Shown here one piece after another: positions 48,590 to 58,608 of a DNA stretch of 64,000 nucleotides. Origin of the DNA: Candidatus Anaerostipes excrementavium (lineage in GTDB: Bacteria > Bacillota > Clostridia > Lachnospirales > Lachnospiraceae); contig DXEM01000019.1 in assembly GCA_019114985.1 (NCBI GenBank), forward strand, positions 1 through 64,000, written 5' to 3'. The translations under genes and the position numbers were made by a program. The stretch's first letter is position 1; the number at the start of each line of letters is the position of its first letter. The notes beneath the pieces were generated by a model that saw only the letters and a program-made list of their open reading frames with translations, was not told where the DNA came from and made no database searches.

Positions 48590-49642
48590 TTAAATTCGAA
48601 TCATCCTATGGCCTGCTGCCTTCACCAGACGATTCATGACCGCTTCTCCCAGCGACTCTTCCTCGAATCCTTCTGAGTAAATCACATCAACGGCCTTATC
48701 ATCAAATTCTCTCAGAACATCATACAAATTCGCCATCACGGTCTCCATATCGGCTCTTCTCCCTACGGATAAGACTTCATCTGCCTCATAGTCACCGGCT
48801 GTCTCATCTGCAGCAAGAACTCCGACTTTTCCCCCGCGGCTGTGTTCCTGTTCTGTCAGCTCATTGATCTTGGAAACGACAGCCTGCTGGTCTTGTCCAA
48901 GCACAATTGTCATCTGAGCCTTCGGAGCATAGTGCTTATACTTCATTCCCGGGGCTCTCGGCACTCCGCCGTCATCTGCCTTCAAAGACGTATTCATGAC
49001 CGTCTTCTCTCCGATCACACGCTCCATCTCTTCCTTCGTGATCCTTCCGGGTCTTAAAATCACCGGGGGCTCTTCCGTAAAATCTACGATTGTAGATTCC
49101 ACGCCGACCTTCACCGCACCGCCATCTAAGATCAATGGTATCTTCCCGTTCAGGTCATCCATCACATGTTCCGCCTTTGTCGGACTGGGCCTTCCTGAGG
49201 TATTGGCGCTGGGAGCCGCAATCGGCACTTTCGCACATTCAATCAGTTCTCTGGCCACCTCATCTGCCGGCATACGGATCGCCACGGTATCCAATCCTCC
49301 GGTGATACATTCCGGCACCTGTTCTGATTTTCTCAATATAACCGTCAGCGGACCCGGCCAAAAATACTCCATGGCTTTCCTTGCTGTCCGGGGCACTTCA
49401 CTTACAAGATCCTTCAGCATATCCATTCTGCTGATATGAAGGATCAGAGGATTATCCGACGGTCTTCCCTTTGCCTGATAAATCTTCTTGGCAGCATCTT
49501 CCCGAAGGCCATTGCCCCCAAGTCCATACACCGTCTCTGTAGGAAAAGCCACCACTTCTCCCTGACGGATCAGCTCAGCCGCCTCTTCAATCACTTCCTG
49601 ACAATCTTCAATTTGATGAATCTTTCTTAATTTTGTTTCCAT
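48590..49642 (-). CDS. sua5: L-threonylcarbamoyladenylate synthase (Sua5 type)
   Basis: The 350-residue protein has the YrdC domain (GEVVAFPTETVYGLGGNG, KGRPSDNPLILH, APSANTSGRPSPTKAEHV) and the additional C-terminal Sua5 domain starting at APGMKYKHYAP. It makes threonylcarbamoyl-AMP for the t6A37 modification of ANN-decoding tRNAs. It is the first gene of the unit with the phosphatase-RpiB fusion and is divergent from cwlD. Confidence 0.95.
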   Translation of the reverse strand: METKLRKIHQIEDCQEVIEEAAELIRQGEVVAFPTETVYGLGGNGLREDAAKKIYQAKGRPSDNPLILHISRMDMLKDLVSEVPRTARKAMEYFWPGPLTVILRKSEQVPECITGGLDTVAIRMPADEVARELIECAKVPIAAPSANTSGRPSPTKAEHVMDDLNGKIPLILDGGAVKVGVESTIVDFTEEPPVILRPGRITKEEMERVIGEKTVMNTSLKADDGGVPRAPGMKYKHYAPKAQMTIVLGQDQQAVVSKINELTEQEHSRGGKVGVLAADETAGDYEADEVLSVGRRADMETVMANLYDVLREFDDKAVDVIYSEGFEEESLGEAVMNRLVKAAGHRMIRI

Positions 49643-49755
49643 ATTTTCTCCTAAACATACCTTATAAGTATAACATCAAACAAATCAAAAAGAAAGTGCG
49701 TATTATCTAAGCCTGCACATGAATATATTATTACAAAAAGCAAAGGCCCTGTTTT

Positions 49756-50442
49756 ATGAAAAAAGAAAAGAAGATGTTCTTGTTTGGCTGCCTGACCATA
49801 CTTTTATTGATCTCTTTTTCTTCTGTTACGTTTCCGATCTTCGTCAGTCAGACAATCAAAAAGCAGCAAACGATCCTGATCGATCCTGGACACGGGGGTT
49901 CTGATCCAGGCAAAGTCGGCAGCGGAAGCATCCTGGAAAAAGATATCAACCTGTCGCTGTCTCTTCAATTGAAAAAAATATTGGAAAAAGAAAAATTCAA
50001 AGTATATCTGACTCGAGATGGGGATTATAATCTTGCATCGTCAACTTCCAATGTTAAGATTTCAGATTTAAAAAACAGAAAACAGCAGATCTTCGATCTG
50101 GAACCTGCCGCTGTCATCAGCATTCATCAAAACAGTTATCCAAGCGGTGAAGTCAGCGGAGCGCAGGTCTTCTATTATCAGGGTGCTTCTGACAGCAAGC
50201 TTCTGGCCGACTCGATTCAGTCTGCTCTGATCAAAGGCCTGGATCCTTCCAACCGCCGGCAGGCAAAATCAAATGCCGATTATTATCTGCTCAGGGATAA
50301 TCCATATCCTACTGTCATAGTGGAATGCGGCTTCCTGTCAAATGCGGAAGAGCTCAAAAAACTGCAGTCAAAAACTTACCAAAAAAAGGCTGCAAAATGT
50401 ATCCGAGACGGATTAAAAAAGTACCTGAAGCAAATATCTTAA
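49756..50442 (+). CDS. N-acetylmuramoyl-L-alanine amidase, CwlD-like
   Basis: The 228-residue protein has an N-terminal membrane or signal segment (about 7-26). An Amidase_3 domain follows with LIDPGHGGSDPG (first His), KDINLSLSLQ, SIHQNSYPSG (second His) and VIVECGFLSN (Glu). In sporulation CwlD removes peptides from spore cortex muramic acid on the way to muramic-delta-lactam. Without a partner gene nearby, a vegetative role is also possible. Confidence 0.88.
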   Translation: MKKEKKMFLFGCLTILLLISFSSVTFPIFVSQTIKKQQTILIDPGHGGSDPGKVGSGSILEKDINLSLSLQLKKILEKEKFKVYLTRDGDYNLASSTSNVKISDLKNRKQQIFDLEPAAVISIHQNSYPSGEVSGAQVFYYQGASDSKLLADSIQSALIKGLDPSNRRQAKSNADYYLLRDNPYPTVIVECGFLSNAEELKKLQSKTYQKKAAKCIRDGLKKYLKQIS

Positions 50443-50486
50443 AGTTTTCCCTGATACACAGAGATTCTATGCCGCAGGGAAAACCA
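50443..50486. terminator. Hairpin between convergent genes
   Basis: GTTTTCCCTG...CAGGGAAAAC encloses a 23-base loop. T runs are weak on both sides, so terminator function is tentative. Confidence 0.4.
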
Positions 50487-50490
50487 TAAA

Positions 50491-50706
50491 CTAAGAACCT
50501 TCATCATCATAAAAATCAGCTGCTCCCGCAGACTTTGCCGCAGCTTCCCGCCGACGGGAATCAATGTCCCGCCGGCGCCGCGATTCCCAGCACTGCCTCT
50601 TATTACGGCAATGGATCAGCGGCTGTCTGCTGCGTAAAAGCACTTTGCGTTTATTCTCTGATTTTTTGATAATCGACGGCAAAAATCTCCCCTTCCCTGT
50701 TTTCAA
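50491..50706 (-). CDS. Possible small Arg-rich protein
   Basis: A 71-residue ORF starts with TTG behind AAGGAG and overlaps the end of the upstream small gene by 56 bases in another frame. It is rich in Arg (SRRRRDIDSRRREAAAK) and ends AADFYDDEGS. I recognise no family. The composition could reflect chance reading of GC-rich DNA, so it is listed with low confidence. Confidence 0.3.
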   Translation of the reverse strand: MKTGKGRFLPSIIKKSENKRKVLLRSRQPLIHCRNKRQCWESRRRRDIDSRRREAAAKSAGAADFYDDEGS

Positions 50707-50845
50707 TGAACTCCTTCATGTAAGAATCATCTTCCTTCAATATAAGATCTACATGTTCCAAATTACGCTTATTGACCGTAATGCCGTCTACACGGACTGC
50801 CAATCCCAGAGACAAATAATAAGATAATTCATCATGATTCGTCAT
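50651..50845 (-). CDS. Small protein of unknown function (64 residues)
   Basis: The product begins MTNHDELSYYLSLGLAVRVDG and ends IFAVDYQKIRE, an alpha/beta composition with no membrane helix. GGGAGGG lies close before the ATG, which supports translation. I do not recognise the family. The region upstream (50846-51021) has a perfect palindrome TGTCGCGACA at 50937-50946 and serves two divergent genes. Confidence 0.65.
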   Translation of the reverse strand: MTNHDELSYYLSLGLAVRVDGITVNKRNLEHVDLILKEDDSYMKEFIENREGEIFAVDYQKIRE

Positions 50846-51021
50846 AACTCCCTCCCATCTGCTGTAACCGTACGTACATTATTCCAGCAATCTTCGCAGT
50901 ATATTCCTGTATCCTCATCAAACCTGTATGAGATACTGTCGCGACATAGTCTAATTATATACATAATTGTAAATTTTTTCAATATATTTTTTGGGGATTT
51001 TTGTAAATACCCTAGAAATAC

Positions 51022-51050
51022 TTTACACTTTTCCAAAGTCATACTATAAT
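51022..51050 (+). promoter_or_regulatory. mecA promoter
   Basis: TTTACA is followed after 17 bases by TATAAT, 27 bp before the start codon. Confidence 0.75.
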
Positions 51051-51076
51051 AAACATCAAAGTAAGGAGTGATGATT

Positions 51077-51778
51077 ATGAAAATTGAACGTATCAGCGAT
51101 AATCAAATCCGATGCACTTTAAATAAAGAAGATCTCGAAGGAAAGGAAACCCTGTTAAACGAGCTGGCTTTCGGTTCTGACAAGGCCAAAGGCTTATTCC
51201 GCGAGTTAATGAAGAAGGCTTCTGCCGAATTAGGTTTTGAGGCCAACGACATTCCGCTGATGGTCGAAGCGATTCCGGTTTCAAAAGAATGTCTGGTCTT
51301 AGTCATTACCAGGGTCGATAACCCGGAAGACTTCCACCAACATTACAAGAAGCTGGCTAAGAATATTTCTCCGGAACATATTCATATTTCGGAAGACAGC
51401 GATTTGCTGGACTTCCTTAACAGACCGGAGGATTCCCCTCTGAAAGAGTTTGAGGAATCTATGAAGTTCGCTTTGACGGATTCCAGCATAAACATATATT
51501 ATTTCAACACTTTGGAAGAAGTCGCTGCGGCAGCGAAACTGATTCAGTTTTATGATACACGAAGCAGTTTGTACAAGGATCCGGAGAGCCGTTATTATTA
51601 TCTTACGATTGACAGTCTCTCTGATGATCCCAAAGATCAGACAATGGATGAGATTCATTCTATCCTCTCTGAGTACTGCAGACGCCTGCCAAACACTTAT
51701 GCGACTAAGTCTTTATTTAATGAGCATTTGAAGCCTTTGATTCAGGCAAGAGCTGTAGAAGAAATGGTTCAATATTAA
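51077..51778 (+). CDS. mecA: Adaptor protein MecA
   Basis: The 233-residue protein starts MKIERISDNQIRCTL, has EAIPVSKECLVLVITRVDNPEDF in the N-terminal part, and a C-terminal adaptor domain with STLEE-like YYFNTLEEVAAAAK. In Firmicutes MecA delivers substrates to ClpC. The ATG at 51077 has AAGGAG eight bases upstream. The ORF-track GTG at 51068 falls at the end of that site. Confidence 0.9.
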   Translation: MKIERISDNQIRCTLNKEDLEGKETLLNELAFGSDKAKGLFRELMKKASAELGFEANDIPLMVEAIPVSKECLVLVITRVDNPEDFHQHYKKLAKNISPEHIHISEDSDLLDFLNRPEDSPLKEFEESMKFALTDSSINIYYFNTLEEVAAAAKLIQFYDTRSSLYKDPESRYYYLTIDSLSDDPKDQTMDEIHSILSEYCRRLPNTYATKSLFNEHLKPLIQARAVEEMVQY

Positions 51779-51783
51779 CCGCA

Positions 51784-51820
51784 GGATCCCCGGAAACCAT
51801 ATTCCCGGGGATCTCTTTTT
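51784..51820. terminator. Bidirectional terminator
   Basis: GATCCCCGG-N10-CCCGGGGATC is followed by TCTTTTTT. It separates mecA and the convergent alcohol dehydrogenase gene. Confidence 0.85.
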
Positions 51821-53001
51821 TATTTTGCCGCAGTATAGATTTTGATCAGATCTTCTGCCTTCAGTTTTTTGAACACGCCCAGTTCCGTGGTATCTCCATT
51901 GGTCGCTTTCATTGCCATCTCCTTGATCTGATCTTCGGTCGGTTCTACGCCCAGCTCTTTCATATTTGTCGGCATGTGAATGGAACGATAGAAATTCTCC
52001 ATTGCTTCAATTCCTGCAAGTCCGGTTTCTTTGTCGCCGCCTTTATCCTCTGTGCCCATTACATTTTTTGCAAAACGGGCAAAACGTTCCGGTTTCTCAT
52101 CGATTACATATCTTGCCCAGCTGCCCCAGACCGCTGCAAGTCCGGCTCCATGAGCTACATCAAATAATCCTCCGATTTCATGCTCGATAAGGTGAGTAGC
52201 CCAATCGCCGCCATTTGTCCCGCATCCTGTCAGGTCATTGTGAGATAATGTTCCGCACCACATAATCTCTGCTCTGGCTTCATAGTTTTCCGGATCTTCC
52301 AGCAGAATCTTAGCGTTTTCCATGACATTCCGCATGAGGGATTCCGCAATCCCATCCGTGATCTTCATTGTGTCTTCCAACACAAAATACCGCTCCATCG
52401 TATGCATCAGAATGTCTGTACATCCGCTTTCTGTCTGATATTCCGGCAAAGTATAGGTAAGTTCCGGATTCATAACCGCAAACTTACATCTTGCATAATT
52501 TGTGTTCAGCGCTTTTTTATACCATCCTTCCTCATTTGTAATAACAGAAGAATCGCTCATCTCGCTTCCTGCAGCCGCGATGGTCAAAACAGCTCCGATC
52601 GGCATGCAGCCTTTTGGCTCTGCTTTTCCTGTATAGAGATCCCACACATCACAGTCCGGATTTGCCATTCCGTATCCAATGGCTTTTGCAGAATCAATCA
52701 CGCTTCCGCCGCCCACTGCCAGTATAAAATCAACGCCTTCTTTTCGGCACAATTCAATTCCTTCATAAACTTTTGAAAGTCTTGGATTCGGCACCACGCC
52801 TCCAAGCATCACATAGTCGACATCTTGTGCTTTTAATGCCTCACAGATCCGATCCAAAAGTCCGGATTTTTTTGCGCTTTGTCCTCCGTAATGCAGCAGG
52901 ACTTTTCGGCATCCCTCTTCTTTTACCAATGTTCCCGTTTTTAGCTCTGCCCCTTTTCCGAATACGACTTTCGTAGGTGCATAATACTGAAAATCTAACA
53001 T
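51820..53001 (-). CDS. Iron-containing alcohol dehydrogenase (BdhA/YugJ type)
   Basis: The 393-residue protein has the nucleotide motif AVGGGSVIDSAKAIG (about residue 95) and the metal-ligand region GGDWATHLIEHEIGGLFDVAHGAGL (about 250-275). It belongs with NAD(P)H-dependent butanol dehydrogenases of the iron ADH family. The ATG at 53001 follows GGAGG. In this operon it probably reduces the aldehyde released by the aldolase, or disposes of reducing power. Confidence 0.9.
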   Translation of the reverse strand: MLDFQYYAPTKVVFGKGAELKTGTLVKEEGCRKVLLHYGGQSAKKSGLLDRICEALKAQDVDYVMLGGVVPNPRLSKVYEGIELCRKEGVDFILAVGGGSVIDSAKAIGYGMANPDCDVWDLYTGKAEPKGCMPIGAVLTIAAAGSEMSDSSVITNEEGWYKKALNTNYARCKFAVMNPELTYTLPEYQTESGCTDILMHTMERYFVLEDTMKITDGIAESLMRNVMENAKILLEDPENYEARAEIMWCGTLSHNDLTGCGTNGGDWATHLIEHEIGGLFDVAHGAGLAAVWGSWARYVIDEKPERFARFAKNVMGTEDKGGDKETGLAGIEAMENFYRSIHMPTNMKELGVEPTEDQIKEMAMKATNGDTTELGVFKKLKAEDLIKIYTAAK

Positions 53002-53028
53002 CAAAAACCTCCGTTTCTCTTGCTAAGA

Positions 53029-53075
53029 AAAAAGATCCCGCCAGATAATCTATCCAGTGAGATCCTCTTTTCTAT
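53029..53075 (-). terminator. Weak intra-operon terminator after dhaL
   Basis: On the minus strand GATCTCACTGGATA...TATCTGGCGGGATC is followed by TTTTTTC. The stem is interrupted. It may lower expression of the dehydrogenase gene. Confidence 0.45.
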
Positions 53076-53076
53076 T

Positions 53077-53700
53077 TTAGTTTACGCTCTTTTCAAAAGC
53101 TTTTAAAATCAATGCCGCAACATAAGCTCCCGGATCTTCCAGTTCTCTGGACGCTTCTCCACGTGTCGCAGCTCTTCCGTGGACTGCAAGCATTGTCGTT
53201 GTCGCTTTGAATCCTTCTTCTGCAGCCTGTGCAGCTTTTCCTGCCATCTCTGCCAAAGATTCTCCTGCTTCCAAAGACGCCTGAAGGCTTTCTACTGCCG
53301 GATGGATTCCATCCAGGAAAGTCTTATCTCCGACTTTTGCTCCTCCAAGCTTTGCCACTCCGGCTTCATAGGAGGCAAAAATCTGAACGATATCTCCATC
53401 TTCCAAAGATTCTTTTCCTTTCAGATCTTTTCCCGCCTGTTTCAGCCCGGTAGCCATCAAAGAACCCATTGTAGACGGAACTTTATTCGCCATAGCTTTT
53501 CCTGCTGCAAATAAAAGTTTTCCTGCATCTGTGATTGCTCCGTCTTCCACTGCGTCATAAGCCGCTTTGAATCCATCGCTCATGGTAAGACCCAGATCTC
53601 CATCGCCTACAATCCCATCCATGGCAATCAGCTTCTCTTTGTTCTCACTCATAATTTCGCTGATTTCTTTCAGTAAACCAATTAAATATGATGTCTCCAT
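53077..53700 (-). CDS. dhaL: Dihydroxyacetone kinase DhaL-type subunit
   Basis: The 207-residue helical protein has the Mg/ADP-binding Asp pattern in GIVGDGDLGLTMSDGF (about residue 28-42), then TMGSLMATGL and GRAATRGEASRELEDPGA. DhaL carries ADP as a fixed cofactor in PTS-dependent enzymes and passes phosphate to the substrate on DhaK. I prefer the ATG at 53700, with AGGAGG eight bases upstream. It lies 12 bases behind dhaK. No DhaM is encoded in the window. Confidence 0.9.
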   Translation of the reverse strand: METSYLIGLLKEISEIMSENKEKLIAMDGIVGDGDLGLTMSDGFKAAYDAVEDGAITDAGKLLFAAGKAMANKVPSTMGSLMATGLKQAGKDLKGKESLEDGDIVQIFASYEAGVAKLGGAKVGDKTFLDGIHPAVESLQASLEAGESLAEMAGKAAQAAEEGFKATTTMLAVHGRAATRGEASRELEDPGAYVAALILKAFEKSVN

Positions 53701-53712
53701 TCTCAAATCCTC

Positions 53713-54723
53713 CTAAACTTGTTTAAAGAACGGTGTATCTACCGGATGATCGATATATTCTTTCAGCTCATCATCCAGCTTCAGCAAAGAGATAGAGAAT
53801 CCTGCCATCTCAATTGCTGTCGCATACTCGCCGACATAATATTTATAGACTTTGATTCCTTTCTCTTCCAGTACCTGGTTGATACGGCGTGTCACAATAT
53901 ACTGCTCATCCAACGGAGTCGCTCCAAGTCCGTTTACGAGAACTGCTACTTCATCTCCATTTTCATATGGAAGATCTCCTACGATTTTCTCCAGCATCTC
54001 GTCTACGATCTGATCTGCCGGCTCCAGCTTGCCGCGTCTGATTCCCGGCTCTCCGTGGATTCCCATTCCGATTTCCATCTCATCATCTGCGATCTCGAAA
54101 CTAGGTTTTCCAACTCTAGGAACGGTACAAGGAGTCAGAGCAACGCCCATGGTCCGTACATTCTGATTTGCTTTTTCTGCCACACGTTTTACTTCCTCAA
54201 GAGACAGCATTTTGTCTGCTGCGGCTCCGGCACATTTGTACACGAAGAAAATACCTGCAACACCACGGCGAGTGCTTTTTTCTCCCGGTGCAGACGGTCC
54301 TGCAGAAGCCACATCATCGGCTCCAAGAACCTCTGCGGTTTCGATGTCATCTTCCATCTCCACCTCATCTGCTGCCGGACGGAAGGTAAAGATATCTCCG
54401 TTATAATTTCCGTAAATATATAAAACTCCCGCACCGCTGTCGGCTTCTCTTGTCAAGGCAATCGCCTGATCTACGCTTGGAGACTGGAATACATCACCAA
54501 CTGCGCATCCATCGATCATTCCTTTTCCTACATAACCAAGGAATAACGGAAGATGTCCGGATCCTCCTCCGGTTACGATTCCGACTTTTCCTTCTTTTTT
54601 ATGTTTTGTTACCAGGACCTGCAGATCCCCATCCACGCAGGTAAGATCATCCGCGTGAGCTATGTAGATCCCTTCCAGCATTTCTTTAATATAATTGTCT
54701 GGAGAATTGATAATCTTTTTCAT
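53713..54723 (-). CDS. dhaK: DhaK-type subunit, copy 1
   Basis: The 336-residue protein has [16 protein letters not shown] near residue 55 and GDVFQSPS. The substrate-binding His lies in [13 protein letters not shown] (about residue 220), where dihydroxyacetone is held as a hemiaminal. Compared with the other copy at 57.6 kb, it has an insertion around [15 protein letters not shown] and reads GHLP rather than GHEP in the first motif. The two copies may bind different substrates or form a mixed dimer. Confidence 0.9.
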   Translation of the reverse strand: MKKIINSPDNYIKEMLEGIYIAHADDLTCVDGDLQVLVTKHKKEGKVGIVTGGGSGHLPLFLGYVGKGMIDGCAVGDVFQSPSVDQAIALTREADSGAGVLYIYGNYNGDIFTFRPAADEVEMEDDIETAEVLGADDVASAGPSAPGEKSTRRGVAGIFFVYKCAGAAADKMLSLEEVKRVAEKANQNVRTMGVALTPCTVPRVGKPSFEIADDEMEIGMGIHGEPGIRRGKLEPADQIVDEMLEKIVGDLPYENGDEVAVLVNGLGATPLDEQYIVTRRINQVLEEKGIKVYKYYVGEYATAIEMAGFSISLLKLDDELKEYIDHPVDTPFFKQV

Positions 54724-54794
54724 CTTTTTCGTGCTCCTTCCTACTGCAATCTATAGTTCCATGTTCTCTCCGGCTATTGCGAAAAAACAAAATC

Positions 54795-55469
54795 CTATTT
54801 ATTTGGGAATTTGATCTGAGATGGATATTCCCATTTCTGCAGTTCTTCCGGTGGGAAGAAGTATGGCTCTTCTCCTTGTCCTGCGCAAAGAGCATTGAAA
54901 TATAACTGCGCTAACTCTTCAATATAAGCAGCTCTTAAGTAAGCATCATAAATATCTCCCTGAGATACCGCAACGGCTCCATGTCCCTGAAGCAGGAATA
55001 CATCTGCTTCCTGAACCGGTTCAATAACACTATCAGACAGATCTGTTGTTCCAGGACGTCCGTAAGGCGCTACCGGAATTCTTGATTTTGTAACTCCGAG
55101 ATTTGCGATTTCATATACAACCGCCGGAATTGGCTTATTCAATACGGCAAATGTGGTTGCATACATAGAATGTGTATGGCAGATTGCATTTACATCCGGT
55201 CTTGTTTTATAAATCTGAAGATGCATCAGTGATTCACTGGTCGGACGCAGTCCGGACTGATTTTCGATTACGTTGGCATCCAGATCAAGAACAACCATAT
55301 CTCTTGCTGTTAAAAGATCTCTGTCTACCTGAGTCGGTGTGATAACAACATATCCTGTTTCCGGGTCTCTCGCACTTAAATTACCTGATAAATGTTTGCA
55401 TAATCCTTCTGCCTGCGCACGTTTTGCCATAGCAACTACGTCTTTTTTTAATGATTCTAACATATTCAT
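54795..55469 (-). CDS. Class II aldolase (fuculose-phosphate aldolase/RhaD type)
   Basis: The 224-residue protein has the class II layout with HLSGNLSARD, the catalytic Glu in TSESLMHL (about residue 76), the zinc ligands HTHSMYAT (about 95-97) and a third His in LQGHGAVAVS. Such enzymes split ketose 1-phosphates to dihydroxyacetone phosphate and an aldehyde, or epimerise ribulose 5-phosphate. The ATG overlaps the stop of the regulator gene. Its neighbours favour an aldol cleavage. Confidence 0.88.
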   Translation of the reverse strand: MNMLESLKKDVVAMAKRAQAEGLCKHLSGNLSARDPETGYVVITPTQVDRDLLTARDMVVLDLDANVIENQSGLRPTSESLMHLQIYKTRPDVNAICHTHSMYATTFAVLNKPIPAVVYEIANLGVTKSRIPVAPYGRPGTTDLSDSVIEPVQEADVFLLQGHGAVAVSQGDIYDAYLRAAYIEELAQLYFNALCAGQGEEPYFFPPEELQKWEYPSQIKFPNK

Positions 55470-57538
55470 TTCTCCTTTTTTTCGTTCTGAACTAGTTGTA
55501 AGATCTCTTCCGGCTCTTTTGCTGCTTTCAGCCGGCTCAGAGCTTTTTTATCTTCCAATAAACTATTTAACTGTTCTAATACGCCCAAATGTTTTGTCGG
55601 ATCCGGCGTTCCAATCATTAAAATGATATCCGCTTCCATATATCCCGCCACGTCGATCGGCTCCGGCATTTTCAGCAAAGAAAGACATACCCGTCTTGCC
55701 CCATCTTCTATTCCGGCATGAGCGATGATAACACCATCCGCAATCAGAATAAAAGGCTGATCTTCACGAATATTTTCAATTGATTTCTCAACATATCCTT
55801 CCGTCACATCATTTCTTACAATCAAAGGCGCCCCGACCATCCGTATCGCCTCTTCCCAGGAAACGGTGTGATCCAGAACCTGAATCGTCTCTCTTACCAA
55901 AACATCTTTCAAACCGATCGAAAACTGGGTGTTTATCTTATACGTATGTTCTTCTTCCGGCTCCGGACTTAAAGCATTCGCAATATCACGCTTTAAAGCT
56001 TCTTCATCTTTTACAACAGCATGCCTGCGTATGATTTCCATCAGCCCCGCCGTATCGATTTCATGAGGAATAATACCGGTAAGTTCTCCCATGACTTTTT
56101 CTCGAAATTTCTTTTTCGACATTTCGTCGATCAAAGGTTTGACAAGGAATTGCATCTTCGTTGTTTCCAAACGTCCCATTGTGAATACAACGTCATAATT
56201 TTTTTCGTCGTATTCCGCAAAATCCCTTAAAGATAAACATGTAACAAAATCAATTTCCGGGAAAAGTTCTTTCAAAGTAAAATACAGAAAATTAGAAATG
56301 GAAACTCCATTCGCACAGACAACGACGGCTTTTTTCCTGGTTTCTACCAAATCCAGGATTCCTTCCCGCCGAAGCCACGCTCCGAACAAAGCAGTAATAT
56401 ATACCAATTCTTCATCGGGAAATTCCGCTCCCACCAGTTCCTCAAATGGCTGTATGGATTTCCTAACGATCGCGTGCAGAGAACTGTACTGCGGAAGCAC
56501 CATATCCGCAATGCTTTGCTCGATATGATAGTGGTACTTAATCCGATAAAATGCCGGTTTGATATGCTGAAACAACGCTTCCAGCAAGGTCTCCCGCTCA
56601 TTGATCGTAACGCAGATCATATTCTCAAAGTTCTCTATGACCTTTTCCGCAGCCCGCATCAGCTCTTCTTCTTGTTCCGATTCGCTTGTCTGCATACTGT
56701 GAAAATTGGAAATCTGAATCTGTGCCGCCAAAAATAATTTTTCTGACTGCCATGTGATATCGTATGCTTTTGCGAATTCCAGCATCGCCGTGTATTCCTT
56801 TGTTCCGGCAATATGCTGAAATACTTCCGGCAGCTCTCGGATAATCCTTCTCTTTTTTGTCCGTATGACCGTCAGGCACAAAATCAACGGAAGCTCTTTC
56901 ATCCGCTCATCCGTAAACCGAATCCTAAGCTTTTCTTCAATACATGCAATCTGTTCTTCCACCAGCGTCATCAAGTCTTCTGATATCCGGCAGATCCCCA
57001 TGATTGTATCTTTTCCGTTCGGCAGTTTCAAAATACCTCTGACGGCTTCGATCATCATCTCTCGTTTCGCAAATTCGCTTCCGACCAAATGATATCCTTC
57101 CTGCCGATTATAAGACACTTCCAAATGAAAACCTTCCAGCTTGTGCTCCAGTTTTTTGAGATCTGTCAAAAACGTATTCTTGCTGATCTCAAGTTCGGAT
57201 GTAAAATGATAAATGGAAAGCTCCTCCTGAATGCATAAAAGCATTAAATAAATCAAAAATCCCCGATCTTTATCCGAATAGACATAGGTCGTATCAAAGC
57301 CATCCATATCTTCTGTCTTGTATTGCTCCAGTACCATCACCGGAACAATGAACTTTCCGGTCCTTAGCCGTTCAATTTTCGGCATCCCATTGCCCTGCAG
57401 ATAATCATTGATTTTCTCAATAGCATAACTTAACTGCTTTCTGGTTAGCTGTAAAGAAGCTTCTACTTCTTTGCCCGTTATGGACGGGTTATTGACGATC
57501 GTTTTAAGAACAGTATAACCTCTTTCATCTAAATACAA
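55466..57538 (-). CDS. PRD-domain transcriptional regulator with EIIB- and EIIA-like domains
   Basis: The 690-residue protein has an N-terminal HTH region (about 1-130, with LTRKQLSYAIEKINDYL) and two PRD domains (about 175-290 and 295-400). A GatB-like domain follows with Cys in VVVCANGVSISN (about 415), and then an EIIA domain with the active His in IIAHAGIEDG (about 615). This is the MtlR/LicR type of activator, controlled by PTS phosphorylation. It lies inside the operon it probably controls. No sigma-54 interaction domain is present. Confidence 0.9.
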   Translation of the reverse strand: MYLDERGYTVLKTIVNNPSITGKEVEASLQLTRKQLSYAIEKINDYLQGNGMPKIERLRTGKFIVPVMVLEQYKTEDMDGFDTTYVYSDKDRGFLIYLMLLCIQEELSIYHFTSELEISKNTFLTDLKKLEHKLEGFHLEVSYNRQEGYHLVGSEFAKREMMIEAVRGILKLPNGKDTIMGICRISEDLMTLVEEQIACIEEKLRIRFTDERMKELPLILCLTVIRTKKRRIIRELPEVFQHIAGTKEYTAMLEFAKAYDITWQSEKLFLAAQIQISNFHSMQTSESEQEEELMRAAEKVIENFENMICVTINERETLLEALFQHIKPAFYRIKYHYHIEQSIADMVLPQYSSLHAIVRKSIQPFEELVGAEFPDEELVYITALFGAWLRREGILDLVETRKKAVVVCANGVSISNFLYFTLKELFPEIDFVTCLSLRDFAEYDEKNYDVVFTMGRLETTKMQFLVKPLIDEMSKKKFREKVMGELTGIIPHEIDTAGLMEIIRRHAVVKDEEALKRDIANALSPEPEEEHTYKINTQFSIGLKDVLVRETIQVLDHTVSWEEAIRMVGAPLIVRNDVTEGYVEKSIENIREDQPFILIADGVIIAHAGIEDGARRVCLSLLKMPEPIDVAGYMEADIILMIGTPDPTKHLGVLEQLNSLLEDKKALSRLKAAKEPEEILQLVQNEKKEK

Positions 57539-57564
57539 TGGTGCACCTCTTTCAACTGCAATTT

Positions 57565-58563
57565 CTAAACTTCGATTCCTGGTGATTTTGCCTCGTAATC
57601 TAATAATTCTTTTAACTCGTCATCCAGTTTCATTACGGTCAGAGCCGCTCCGTTCATATCCAGCGACGTCACATAATCTCCGACGAACACTTTATACACA
57701 GAGAGTCCCTGTTCTTTCAGATACGCTTCTATCTCGTCGTACAAAATGTATAATTCCATGATCGGAGTCGCGCCTAATCCTGACATCAAAACCGCTACCT
57801 CAGAGCCTTCTTCCGGCTCCATATCGTCAATGACCGTTTGCGCCATCTTCCGGGCGATCTCTTTTGCCGGTTCCAATTTCTGAACGTTGATTCCCGGCTC
57901 TCCGTGATGACCGATTCCAAATTCCATATCACCATCGGAAATCTGGAAATTCGGATGTCCGACAGCCGGAATCGCACATGGCTCAAGTCCGACACAGATA
58001 CTTCTTGTATTGTCTACCGCTTTCTGCGCAGATGCAATGACTTCATCCAGATCGCCTCCAAGAGCCGCTCTGGCTCCGCCGATCTTCCACATAAATACGC
58101 CTCCGGCAATACCGTGACGTTTTTCTTTTGTCTCTTTCGGTGAGGATGCCACATCATCATTGGCTGTGACATATTTTACCGTAACACCTTGTTTCTTTGC
58201 TTTGCGGATTGCCATTTTGACATTCATATTATCTCCGGCATAGTTTCCAAATAAACATGCAACACCTTTTCCGGAGTCTGCCGCCATAAAAGCGTCATAA
58301 AATGCTTGTGCAGAAGGTGAAGAAAATACTTCACCTACTGCAACTGCATCCATCATATTTTTTCCTACATAGCCAAGAAACGCCGGTTCATGCCCGCTTC
58401 CGCCGCCGGTCACAAGACCGACTTTTCCTTCTACCGGAGCATTGATGTACTGTACGACCCGGTCATTTGCTTCGGATCTGACAATCATATCGCCATGAGC
58501 TTTTACGAATCCTTTGAGCATATCTTCTACGACATAATCCGGATCATTTACAAATCTCTGCAT
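57565..58563 (-). CDS. dhaK: DhaK-type subunit, copy 2
   Basis: The 332-residue protein has TGGGSGHEPAFLGYVG, the canonical DhaK motif, GEVFSSPS, and the substrate His in GIGHHGEPGINVQKL. It is closer to classical DhaK than copy 1. It lies between the IIC gene and the regulator, with only one dhaL in the operon, so the two DhaK proteins must share DhaL or one must do something else. Confidence 0.9.
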   Translation of the reverse strand: MQRFVNDPDYVVEDMLKGFVKAHGDMIVRSEANDRVVQYINAPVEGKVGLVTGGGSGHEPAFLGYVGKNMMDAVAVGEVFSSPSAQAFYDAFMAADSGKGVACLFGNYAGDNMNVKMAIRKAKKQGVTVKYVTANDDVASSPKETKEKRHGIAGGVFMWKIGGARAALGGDLDEVIASAQKAVDNTRSICVGLEPCAIPAVGHPNFQISDGDMEFGIGHHGEPGINVQKLEPAKEIARKMAQTVIDDMEPEEGSEVAVLMSGLGATPIMELYILYDEIEAYLKEQGLSVYKVFVGDYVTSLDMNGAALTVMKLDDELKELLDYEAKSPGIEV

Positions 58564-58608
58564 AAACTCAACCTCATTTCTTCTGCATATTGTCTGTAAA
58601 ATCGATGA